Below are positions 1-7,555 of a DNA stretch of 64,000 nt, piece by piece. Both the position numbers and the translations under genes were made by a program. Below the pieces are notes generated by a model, which ran no database searches, had not been told where the DNA came from, and saw nothing but the letters and a program-made list of their open reading frames with translations. Position 1 is the stretch's first letter. Every line of letters starts with the position of its first letter. Source of the stretch: Burkholderia cepacia (GTDB lineage Bacteria > Pseudomonadota > Gammaproteobacteria > Burkholderiales > Burkholderiaceae); contig NZ_CP073638.1 in NCBI RefSeq assembly GCF_029962485.1, positions 992,001 through 1,056,000 on the forward strand. Direction: 5' to 3'.

Positions 1-394
1 ACACGAAGCCGCGCGCCATCGGAATGTACGACGTATCGAGGGCGAACACCTGATTGGCGCGCTCGATCTTCATGCCGCGCAGCAGGTACGGCCAGATCTT
101 GTGCCGTCCGTTGCGCCGGCTCGTGTTCGGCTTGCAGTACAGCGCCTCCACGCCCATGCGTTTCATCAGCGTGCGCACGCGACGGCGGCCCACCTCATGA
201 CCTTCCCGGCGCAGCAGGCGCGCCAGCATCCGTGCCCCAGCAAACGGAAATTCCATGTGCAGTCCGTCAATGCGGCGCATCAGCAACTGATCGGCTTCGC
301 TCACCGGCCGTGGCCGATAATACGCACGCGAACTCGCGATACCGACCAGTCGCGTCTGCTGCGAAACCGGCAGCACATGCCTACGGTCGATCAT
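1..394 (-). CDS. IS3-family transposase OrfB, partial (cut by window edge)
   Basis: This is the N-terminal part of the catalytic OrfB of an IS3-family element, read towards the window start. The first ~130 residues show the basic region typical of IS3 OrfB (LLRREGHEVGRRRVRTLMKR), then the start of the rve/DDE integrase core with the first catalytic Asp in FALDTSYIPM. The ATG at 394 overlaps the TGA of OrfA (ATGA), so OrfB may be translated by coupling, or fused to OrfA by a -1 frameshift as is known for this family. The rest lies outside the window, so whether it is intact cannot be judged. Confidence 0.85.
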   Translation of the reverse strand, partial: MIDRRHVLPVSQQTRLVGIASSRAYYRPRPVSEADQLLMRRIDGLHMEFPFAGARMLARLLRREGHEVGRRRVRTLMKRMGVEALYCKPNTSRRNGRHKIWPYLLRGMKIERANQVFALDTSYIPMARGFV

Positions 395-699
395 CGTTTT
401 GCGCTCAGCAATCCCGCCTTGGTGAGCGCGCCTTCTAAAAAATCGTTCTCCAGCGTCAACTGGCCGATCTTCGCGTGCAGAGCCTTCAGGTCTACCGGCG
501 GCTCGCTCGATGGCGCACCTGCCGTGCCGAACACGTTGGCTGCGCGCTCCTGCAACTGCCGTTTCCATTCCGTGATCTGGTTCGGATGCACATCGAACTG
601 CTGCGCCAGTTCGGCCAGCGTCCGCTCGCCCTTGACCGCTGCCAGCGCCACTTTCGCTTTGAACGCCGCTGAGTGCGTCCGTCGGGTTCTCTTCGTCAT
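391..699 (-). CDS. IS3-family transposase OrfA (helix-turn-helix subunit)
   Basis: A 102-aa OrfA. It begins MTKRTRRTHSAAFKAKVALA, has the transposase_8 helix-turn-helix (ELAQQFDVHPNQITEWKRQL) at about residues 28-50, and a C-terminal heptad-like stretch (LHAKIGQLTLENDFLE) resembling the leucine zipper that multimerises IS3 OrfA. The likely element left end is the TGAGCCAGCGAC motif read leftward from about 735, some 35 bp upstream of the start codon. The upstream and initial coding sequence (671-739) is repeated at 1852-1920, which marks an old second copy. Confidence 0.9.
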   Translation of the reverse strand: MTKRTRRTHSAAFKAKVALAAVKGERTLAELAQQFDVHPNQITEWKRQLQERAANVFGTAGAPSSEPPVDLKALHAKIGQLTLENDFLEGALTKAGLLSAKR

Positions 700-752
700 C
701 TTCCAGGTTCCTATGCCGGCATTGTCGCTGGCTCAGGCCGGAACGGATCACG

Positions 753-809
753 ATGACGATGCGCGAGCTGGACCGATTCAAGGTCATTCAGGACGTAGCC
801 GACGGCAAG
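753..809 (+). pseudogene. Stub of an ISNCY-type (IS1202-like) transposase
   Basis: The reading frame starting at 753 gives MTMRELDRFKVIQDVADGK. I recognise this as the characteristic first ~19 residues of ISNCY-family transposases, recalled rather than searched. After the Lys codon the frame continues into unrelated sequence (RACSACPSNAS), so only the 5' tip survives. It sits 18 bp from the presumed tip of the IS3 element, suggesting that the IS3 copy landed in or next to an older ISNCY element that was later deleted. Nothing functional is expected from it. Confidence 0.55.
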
Positions 810-879
810 CGCGCGTGCAGCGCGTGTCCTTCAAACGCGTCGACGAACGCTATCGCAACACCTGCGCTCGATCTTCGCA

Positions 880-1686
880 TTACATATGCGTCACGCGCCG
901 CAGCACGAAGTAGAGATTTGACGAAATGCGGTTCACGTAGGGAATGGACTCGAACGTCCGGTTCATTCGCGCGCAGAGATTCGCGGCTGCGTCGAGCAGC
1001 TTCGAGCCGTTCACGCCTTTTGCGAAGGTTGGAAAGACCTGATGGTAGCCGCATGCCTCGACGACGAATCCCGAACGGAGAAAAATGTTCTTCGCGTATT
1101 CCAACCGATACAGCCGATTGTGGCCGTTGTAGTTCTTCATGGCCCGCGACATGTTTTCCGTGAGCGACGTGTGGTTCGGCAGGAACGTGACGATGAAGAT
1201 TCCATCCGGTTTCAGCACGCGCCAGATCTGTTCGATACTGTGTTGCTCGAACGCGACGTGCTCGAGGACGCCGCTACCGAGCACGACGTCGAAGAAGCCG
1301 TCCTGATATGGCAGCACGTATTCGTGCTCGAGCACTCGGAAGTCGAGGTTCGCGAAGCCGTGGAATTCCTGGAAATCGTCGCCGGCGATGTCGCAGCCGT
1401 GAATATCGAGATCGGGATAAAGCACGCGCAGCATGCACGAATCCGGCGCATGCCGGCAGCCCCAGTCGAGCACTTTCGCGTCGTCGGAGATATACGACGC
1501 ATAAAGTTCCAGTGTGCGCGCATGCCGGTCGAGCGTCGCGTCGTTCCCGATGGCCGACTTGATGTAGGCGCTATATATGCCATTGGGATTGCGCTGGACA
1601 TAAGCGCGGCACAGGTCGGCGTAGGTTTCCTTTGCATGGCGGATACGCGAGCGGTCGAGCGGTTTCGTGTCGATCGGTTTGTGCAC
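880..1686 (-). CDS. Class I SAM-dependent methyltransferase
   Basis: A Methyltransf_11-type enzyme of about 268 aa. Motif I is VLDWGCRHAPDS, the acidic strand-2 end is HGCDIAGDD, and the post-motif region has FFDVVLGSGVLEHV followed by a strand IFIVTFLPNHTSL. The substrate is unknown; next to an exopolysaccharide locus it could methylate a sugar or a glycolipid, but that is inference. An ORF extends to an ATG at 1800, but the GTG at 1686 is preceded by AGGAGAG at good spacing, so I prefer it. Composition appears less GC-rich than the neighbours, and both flanks are IS debris, so recent acquisition is plausible. Confidence 0.7.
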   Translation of the reverse strand: MHKPIDTKPLDRSRIRHAKETYADLCRAYVQRNPNGIYSAYIKSAIGNDATLDRHARTLELYASYISDDAKVLDWGCRHAPDSCMLRVLYPDLDIHGCDIAGDDFQEFHGFANLDFRVLEHEYVLPYQDGFFDVVLGSGVLEHVAFEQHSIEQIWRVLKPDGIFIVTFLPNHTSLTENMSRAMKNYNGHNRLYRLEYAKNIFLRSGFVVEACGYHQVFPTFAKGVNGSKLLDAAANLCARMNRTFESIPYVNRISSNLYFVLRRVTHM

Positions 1687-1851
1687 GTGGGCTCTCCTGT
1701 CTTGTTGACGATGGTTGTATTGCCATAGCGCAATCCGGCCATGCATGGAGACGGTGCTGCCCGGCGGCGCCGTGCATTGCTGCTGCGTGAAGAGACTCAC
1801 TTGTTAACAATGTAACCGGCGTGCGAACGGAGGACTGCGGGCCAGACTACA

Positions 1852-1920
1852 GAGTGCGTCCGTCGGGTTCTCTTCGTCATCTTCCAGGTTCCTATGCCGG
1901 CATTATCGCTGGCTCAGGCC
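1852..1920. repeat. Second copy of IS3-family left end (69 bp remnant)
   Basis: Bases 1852-1920 match 671-739 with one mismatch (position 1905 versus 724). The copy contains the IS end, the orfA start codon and the first ~9 codons, then stops. It ends 12 bp past the stop codon of the polymerase gene. Together with the intact copy it brackets the methyltransferase gene in direct orientation. Confidence 0.85.
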
Positions 1921-1932
1921 CGGCCGTTCCAC

Positions 1933-3264
1933 TTATCCGACTGTCCGAATTTGCGAGGCCACCTCTGACGACGCTCGTTGCGGCCGCTTCACGAACCATC
2001 TGAACACGACGATCAGCAGCACGACCGGCACGAAATCCCGTCCGCTGAATAGATTTGGAATCCGCAGGATTTCCATCAGCGACACATAGAGCACCGCGTG
2101 CGCGCAGCACCAGAAGCCGCTCCCGCTCCGCCACCCCGCGTAGCCGCGCCCGAACACCCAACCGGCGAACGCCGCGTTCAGCAACCCGAACCAGCCCCAT
2201 TCGTAAAAGTGGACGAAGATGCCCGACGGATTGTTGAACTCGGGATCGGCATAGCTATTCAGGAACAGGTCGACGCTGTCGCCCGAGTCGAGCCACGGCT
2301 GCAGCATCGCGCCGATCACCGGGAAGTGCAGCAGCCAGTCGAACGTGAACATCGGATGCCCGCTTCCCCAGCCGAGCACGTTGAGGATCCCGGCGCCGTT
2401 GTTCAGCGACGTCGAGTAATACAGGCCCAGGCGCTCGAGCGCGAAATCGAAGATATTGTCGTAGATGTGGATGTAGTAGGTTACCCACGACCGGTTGTAT
2501 TCGTTCACGATGAACAAGCCGAGCATCAGCGGAATCGCTGCATACGGGCCGAGCGCGAGCAGCCGCGAGCGCTTGCGGCCGAACCGGAATCGCACGACCA
2601 TCAGTGCGAACGGCAGCACCACCTCGATGATCGCGAGCCGCTCCGCGAAGATGAAACTGCGCAGCAGCGTCAGCACGGTGAGCACGGCCAGGTAGACCTT
2701 GTAGCGGTTGAAGCCCTTCACCGGCTCCCTGAACACGTAGAAATACAGCGCGACGAACGGCGCGGTCGCCTGCGTGAACGTGCTCAGGCCGGTAATACGC
2801 CCTTTCAGCTCGATCAGCTCGAACGTGTTCACGGTGCCGGACAGGAACGACACCAGCACGGCCGGATGCATGAGGATGCCACTCATCATCACGAGATAGC
2901 CGAACAGGGCGAGCGCGAACACGAAGTCGAGCACGCGCGGCGACAGTTCGACCGGCCCGTCGTCGGGCCCGCGCCGGAACTGCGCATCGGTCGTGGCGAA
3001 CCACGCGGAAGCCGTCAGCACCAGCAGGAACAGGCCGCCCGCGAACGCGGAATAGCCGTCGAAATAGATGCGCGCGATCGACTTCTGGTCGCCGAGCAGG
3101 CTCATCGACAGCAGCCCGTACAACGGCAGAATGAAGAGCAGCACGAGCCGTGCCGGATCTTCCCACCAATAACCCGCGTAACCGGCCGCGCTGCCGGCGC
3201 GAACCTCGCGGCCACGCCTCGCCGGCCGACGCGTGCGCGAGCCGGCCGCCACTCGTTTGTTCAT
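1933..3264 (-). CDS. Wzy-like exopolysaccharide/O-antigen polymerase
   Basis: A 443-aa integral membrane protein with about ten hydrophobic segments after a basic cytoplasmic N-terminus; examples are LVLLFILPLYGLLSMSLLG, GGLFLLVLTASAWF and LDFVFALALFGYLVMMSG. Length, topology and position directly after a Wzz/BY-kinase gene fit the polymerase that joins repeat units in the periplasm in Wzx/Wzy-dependent pathways. Sequence conservation in this class is low, so the call rests mainly on topology and context. It is the last gene of a minus-strand run wza-wzc-wzy, starting 61 bp after wzc. The IS end copy lies 12 bp past its stop codon, so transcription or the original downstream gene may have been disrupted there. 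Confidence 0.7.
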   Translation of the reverse strand: MNKRVAAGSRTRRPARRGREVRAGSAAGYAGYWWEDPARLVLLFILPLYGLLSMSLLGDQKSIARIYFDGYSAFAGGLFLLVLTASAWFATTDAQFRRGPDDGPVELSPRVLDFVFALALFGYLVMMSGILMHPAVLVSFLSGTVNTFELIELKGRITGLSTFTQATAPFVALYFYVFREPVKGFNRYKVYLAVLTVLTLLRSFIFAERLAIIEVVLPFALMVVRFRFGRKRSRLLALGPYAAIPLMLGLFIVNEYNRSWVTYYIHIYDNIFDFALERLGLYYSTSLNNGAGILNVLGWGSGHPMFTFDWLLHFPVIGAMLQPWLDSGDSVDLFLNSYADPEFNNPSGIFVHFYEWGWFGLLNAAFAGWVFGRGYAGWRSGSGFWCCAHAVLYVSLMEILRIPNLFSGRDFVPVVLLIVVFRWFVKRPQRASSEVASQIRTVG

Positions 3265-3325
3265 GATGTCCGTTCCATTGCTTCGCGTGCGCGCACCTTG
3301 CCGGGCGGCGCCACGCGCTCGCCGC

Positions 3326-5593
3326 TCAGCGGGCCGGGCCGCGCGCGCCCATCACGCCGGTGTAGCCGGATGCGGCCTGATGGGTGTTCGCCTCCGTGTA
3401 GCCATAGTCGTACCGTCCCGACGCGCCCTTGAAGTCGTTCAGGATCACGCCGCGCACGTCGATTTGCGCGTGCTCGAGCCGTCGAGCGCTTTCGTCGAGT
3501 TCCGCCAGCGTCGTCACGCCGCTGCGCGCGACGAGGAACACGGTTCCGGCCAGGCGTCCGAGCACCAGCGCGTCGGCCACCGGCAGCAGCGGCGGGCCGT
3601 CGATCACGACCATGTCGTAGCGTGACGCGACGTGCTCGATCAGTTCGGCGAATGCGGGCTGCAGCAACAGTTCGCCCGGATCGGGCACGACGTTGCCCAT
3701 CGCCATGAAATCGAGGCCAGGCACCGCATCGCGCCTGATCGCCTGGTCGAACCCGTGCGTGCCGGCCACGACGTCGGACAGGCCAGGCGCGCGGCCGAAG
3801 CGGAACTGCTCGTGCAGCGATCCCTTGCGCAGGTCCGCGTCGATCAGCAACACGCGCCGCTTCGCCGCGCCCACCAGCGACGCAAGATTCGCCGCGACGA
3901 ACGATTTGCCGACGCCCGTCGTCGGCCCCGAGATCAGCACGACGCTATTCGGCGCGGCGGGCATCGCCAGTTGCAGCGCCGTGCGGAAATTGCGCAGGCT
4001 TTCGAGCGCCGCGCCCTCCGGCGCTACCGGCATCGCCGGCTTGCGCCCGCTGCGCCGCCGCGCGGCCTTCGACGGCGGCACGGTCGGGTCAGACGGCGGG
4101 CTGTGCGGCACCGCCGCGAACACCGGCAAGCCCGTCGACCATTCGATTTCCTCGGCGTCACCGACCGTTCCGGCCACCCGCTGCCGCACGATCACAACCG
4201 CGGCGCCCGCCAGCAGGCCGAGGAGAAGCGACGCGATCACGGCCATCCCGCGATGCGGCCCGGTGGGCGTCTCGGCGATCTTCGCCGCGTCGACGATACG
4301 CACGGTACCGGTCTTGCTGGCCCGCGCGAGGATCATCTGCTGACGCGTGTTGAGCAGGTTCGTGTAGAGCGCGGTATCGACGGCCACGTCGCGCTGCAGC
4401 TGCAGCACGCCCTGCTCGACGGTCGGCAGTTGCTGGATCTGCTTGCGCACCGTGTCGAGCGAGTGTTGCGCATCGGCGAGCTGCGCATCGACCGCCACGA
4501 CGGCCGGATGCTTGGGCATGAACCGCGTCAGCAGTTCCTCGCGGCGTTGCTGCAGCGTCTGCACGCGCGTCTCGATGTCGACCGACTGCTGGCGCAGCGC
4601 AAGCCCTTCGTCGCTCGTATTGACCGTGCCGTGCGATGCGCGGAATGCGTTGAAACGGCTTTCGGCCTTTTCGAGCTGTGCCTTCAGTTGCGGCAACTGC
4701 GCATCCATGAAGCGGATCAGCTTGTCGGCCGCTTCTGACTTGCGCTGCGTGTTCTGCGCCAGATACGCGTCGCCGACCGCATTCAGCACGCGGCTGTCGT
4801 GCACGGGATCGGGGCCGTCGAGCGTCACGCCGATCATGTTCGACTGCTTGCCGCGCTCCGAGATCAGCGCGTTCTTCTGCAGCCACGCGGTCGCCTCTTC
4901 TTCGCCGTAGCGCGTCAGGTCGAAGCGTGCGCCGGGCTCGCCCGCCACGTCGCGCACGAACACGTCGAGCGGCCCCTGCGGCGTCTCGACATGCAGCGGC
5001 TGGCCGATCCTGCCCTGCCAGACGGGCCCGGTCCTGCCGAGCAATCCCGTGCGCTGCAGCGTATAGGTGCCGCCGTTGCCGACGACGAGCGCGAAACGCT
5101 TGCCGACGAAACGCTTCGGCACGTCGAAGGTCGGGACGTCGATGCGCTCCGTGCCGTACACGTAACCGCCCGGCAGCGGCGACGACAGCCCGTCGGCCGC
5201 GTTCACGAACCGCCAGCCGATGACCGGCAGGTAATGCGGCCGCGCATCGATGGCCAGGTTGGTGTCGTCGACCGCGCGCGCCATCACCGCGCGCGACTTC
5301 AGCACCTCGATCTCGGTCGACGCATCGGTCTTCAGGTCGAACACCGACGACGGGTCGCCCGGCGGCGAGTTCGTTTTCGACTCGGTCGGGCTTTGCTCGA
5401 CCTGGAACAGGATGTCGGTCCGGTAGACCGGCCGCGCGCAAAGCGCATAGAGGGCCCCGGCCAGCGCACCGGCAAGCGCCGTGCACAGGATCAGCCGCCG
5501 GCCGCCGTGGAGCATGGCCCAGTAGCGGCGGTACGGATAGGACGGCCGCAGCGCGGGCCCGTCGTGCGGGTCAGGGAGAGTCTGGGCGTTCAT
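3326..5593 (-). CDS. Exopolysaccharide chain-length regulator / BY-type tyrosine autokinase (Wzc family)
   Basis: A 755-aa inner-membrane protein that controls polymer length and assembly with the Wza channel. The N-terminal Wzz domain follows a first membrane segment (LILCTALAGALAGALYAL). A periplasmic coiled coil (LPQLKAQLEKAESRFNAF) comes next, then a second membrane segment (GMAVIASLLLGLLAGAAVVIV). The C-terminal BY-kinase has Walker A (SGPTTGVGKS), Walker A' (VLLIDADLRKG) and Walker B (MVVIDGPP). The C-terminal tail carries a short tyrosine cluster (RYDYGY, GYTG), the expected autophosphorylation site. All kinase motifs look intact. It lies between the export lipoprotein and polymerase genes. 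It resembles the BceF/EpsB type of Burkholderia, but I do not assign a particular locus name. Confidence 0.9.
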   Translation of the reverse strand: MNAQTLPDPHDGPALRPSYPYRRYWAMLHGGRRLILCTALAGALAGALYALCARPVYRTDILFQVEQSPTESKTNSPPGDPSSVFDLKTDASTEIEVLKSRAVMARAVDDTNLAIDARPHYLPVIGWRFVNAADGLSSPLPGGYVYGTERIDVPTFDVPKRFVGKRFALVVGNGGTYTLQRTGLLGRTGPVWQGRIGQPLHVETPQGPLDVFVRDVAGEPGARFDLTRYGEEEATAWLQKNALISERGKQSNMIGVTLDGPDPVHDSRVLNAVGDAYLAQNTQRKSEAADKLIRFMDAQLPQLKAQLEKAESRFNAFRASHGTVNTSDEGLALRQQSVDIETRVQTLQQRREELLTRFMPKHPAVVAVDAQLADAQHSLDTVRKQIQQLPTVEQGVLQLQRDVAVDTALYTNLLNTRQQMILARASKTGTVRIVDAAKIAETPTGPHRGMAVIASLLLGLLAGAAVVIVRQRVAGTVGDAEEIEWSTGLPVFAAVPHSPPSDPTVPPSKAARRRSGRKPAMPVAPEGAALESLRNFRTALQLAMPAAPNSVVLISGPTTGVGKSFVAANLASLVGAAKRRVLLIDADLRKGSLHEQFRFGRAPGLSDVVAGTHGFDQAIRRDAVPGLDFMAMGNVVPDPGELLLQPAFAELIEHVASRYDMVVIDGPPLLPVADALVLGRLAGTVFLVARSGVTTLAELDESARRLEHAQIDVRGVILNDFKGASGRYDYGYTEANTHQAASGYTGVMGARGPAR

Positions 5594-5648
5594 ACAGGAT
5601 CGGTCCCGTAGACGCGACGCATCGCAATTGCGCGATCCGTCACGAGGT

Positions 5649-6857
5649 TCACGGCGAAATGGCCTTGGCCGTCAGCGCACCCTGCGCGGACGACGGAATC
5701 AGCAGGTTGACGACACGGCTCCAGCGCACCAGCGACGACGCATCGACGAACACCACGTCGCGACGCTCGAGCGGGAACCGGTCGGCCAGTGCGAACGAGG
5801 CCGGCGAACGCCCGTCAAGGTGAAAGACCTGCGGCCGGTTGCCGGGTCCGCGCCGCACCACGAACACTTGCCGCGCATCCGCGGTGTACTGGCTGACGCC
5901 GCCCGTGTCGCCGAGCGCCTCGCCGAGGCTCATCCGGCCGTCTGTCAGCGTCAGCGTCGCCGGACGCGACACCTCGCCGAGCACGAACACCTTGCTGTCG
6001 CTCGCCGCGCGCACGCGTACCAGATCACCATCGCGCAGCAGGATGTTCGTCGGGTTGATGCCCGCGGCCAGCATCGCCGGCAGGCTCACCATCACGGTCT
6101 TGTCGCCGCGCGTCACCGACACCTGCGAGCGGTCGGCCGTCGTGGTGAAGCCGCCTGCGCGGTCGATCGCCTCAGGCAGCGTCATCGGCATGTCGTTGAC
6201 GATCTGCAGCCCCGGGGTGCGCACTTCGCCGTCGAGATAGACGCGCTTGCTGCGGTACGCCTGGACGCGCACCGCGATCTGCGGCTTGCGCACGTACTCG
6301 CCGAGCCGCTTGGTCAGCACCGCGCGCGCCTGCGCCTCGGTCAGCCCCGCCACGTGCACGAGGCCCGCATACGCGAACTGCACGCTGCCGCTTGCGTCCA
6401 CCGTGTAGCCGGTCGCGACCGAACTCGCGCCGACGCCATCGCCGCCGCCCGTCGTCTGGGTCGTCGGCAGGTTCAGTTCAGGGTGATCCCACACGACGAT
6501 GTTCAGCACGTCGCCGGGGCCGATCACGTAGGGCTTCGGCGTGCCGAACAACTGGCGGATTTCGGCATCGACATTCGCATGCTGTGCCGCATGTTGCTGC
6601 TCGACGTACGCCGGCGTGATCTCAATCAGGTCTTCGCTCGACACATTCTGCACGCCATCGAGACCGCCCGCGCCCGATGCGTCGGCGCTCACGCGCGCAT
6701 TCGCGTCGCGTTCGGCCGGCGGGTAATACGTCATGCCCGGTGAAAGCGCGCACGCGCTCAGCGTGCACACGGTCGCCGCCAGCGTCACGCGCGACAGCCA
6801 GCGCGTGCGTGACTGCCGCATCGCACGTGTCGATTCTTTTTGCGTCGTCGTTGACAT
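5649..6857 (-). CDS. Wza-type outer-membrane polysaccharide export lipoprotein
   Basis: A 402-aa lipoprotein of the Poly_export/SLBB family that forms the outer-membrane channel for the polymer. The N-terminus has a basic region, a hydrophobic core and a lipobox (LSAC, lipidated Cys at residue 36). The poly-export signature PYVIGPGDVLNIVVWDHPEL is followed by SLBB-like repeats (VYLDGEVRTPG, VFVLGEVSRPA). The start at 6857 is chosen because AAGGACACC lies just upstream and it places the signal peptide at the terminus; an upstream ATG at 6959 would add an unlikely Arg-rich extension. First gene of the minus-strand wza-wzc-wzy run; the short 127-bp gap to a divergent exported-protein gene should hold its promoter. 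Confidence 0.9.
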   Translation of the reverse strand: MSTTTQKESTRAMRQSRTRWLSRVTLAATVCTLSACALSPGMTYYPPAERDANARVSADASGAGGLDGVQNVSSEDLIEITPAYVEQQHAAQHANVDAEIRQLFGTPKPYVIGPGDVLNIVVWDHPELNLPTTQTTGGGDGVGASSVATGYTVDASGSVQFAYAGLVHVAGLTEAQARAVLTKRLGEYVRKPQIAVRVQAYRSKRVYLDGEVRTPGLQIVNDMPMTLPEAIDRAGGFTTTADRSQVSVTRGDKTVMVSLPAMLAAGINPTNILLRDGDLVRVRAASDSKVFVLGEVSRPATLTLTDGRMSLGEALGDTGGVSQYTADARQVFVVRRGPGNRPQVFHLDGRSPASFALADRFPLERRDVVFVDASSLVRWSRVVNLLIPSSAQGALTAKAISP

Positions 6858-6984
6858 GGTGTCCTTCCGAAACTGTGCGGTAACCCGCCTAACGCGGCGG
6901 GCTCCGGCATTACGCTTGCCTGCGCGGCTCGCATTGCGGCGCCGCGCTTCCTTCGTCACCGCACGTCATTCCGTACGATTCGTC

Positions 6985-7401
6985 ATGAACTGCTCTTTGT
7001 CGCTTTCGTCACTCGTCTGCATCCTGTCGGCCGGCTTCGCCTGCGCCGCCGATGCGCAGTCGCTGCGCCCCGACCCGGCCGATACGCCGGCCTTCATCTC
7101 GCCTGCGGCGATCGACCCGACCCTGCCGATCCCACGGCAACGTTCAGCCCAGACCGCGGCGGTCAGCGCCGCGACGCCGGCTTCCGATTCCGCTGCTCCG
7201 GGCCTTGCACTTCCCGCCACCCGTGCCGACGTGGAACCGGAATCTCGTGCCCGTGGCGTGCTGCGTCGGCCGCTCGTGCCAAGCCGGCCGGGCCGTCCGA
7301 AAGCCGCAAGCGCATCCGGCGACGGCGCATGGGATACCGGCACGCTGTACGCATCGCCGTACACGACATCGCCTTACGCGCAACCGGGTGACGCCGACTG
7401 A
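6985..7401 (+). CDS. Small predicted exported protein of unknown function
   Basis: A possible 138-aa protein divergent from the export lipoprotein gene. It begins with a convincing signal peptide (MNCSLSLSSLVCILSAGFA, cleavage near ADAQ). The rest is low-complexity and rich in Ala, Pro, Ser and Arg, ending with a Tyr/Ser/Pro-rich tail (GTLYASPYTTSPYAQPGDAD). No family is recognised. No strong ribosome-binding site precedes the ATG, so the start is uncertain. Its location inside the polysaccharide locus suggests, but does not show, a periplasmic role there. Confidence 0.45.
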   Translation: MNCSLSLSSLVCILSAGFACAADAQSLRPDPADTPAFISPAAIDPTLPIPRQRSAQTAAVSAATPASDSAAPGLALPATRADVEPESRARGVLRRPLVPSRPGRPKAASASGDGAWDTGTLYASPYTTSPYAQPGDAD

Positions 7402-7555
7402 TGTCGCCCGGTCATGCGCCGGTGTAACGGCGCTCGCACCGATACGGGATTGGACACCGGCGCGACGGGCGCGTCTGTGAGCAAGCCCACCGAACGCCGA
7501 TCTTCATGCGAACGGGGATCGCCCCCCCTAACCGCCCCACCTCGCGCGGCGGGCG

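Noticed and set aside
1212..1742. Alternative minus-strand frame inside the methyltransferase gene
   Set aside because: It lacks any domain pattern, while the main frame has complete methyltransferase motifs.
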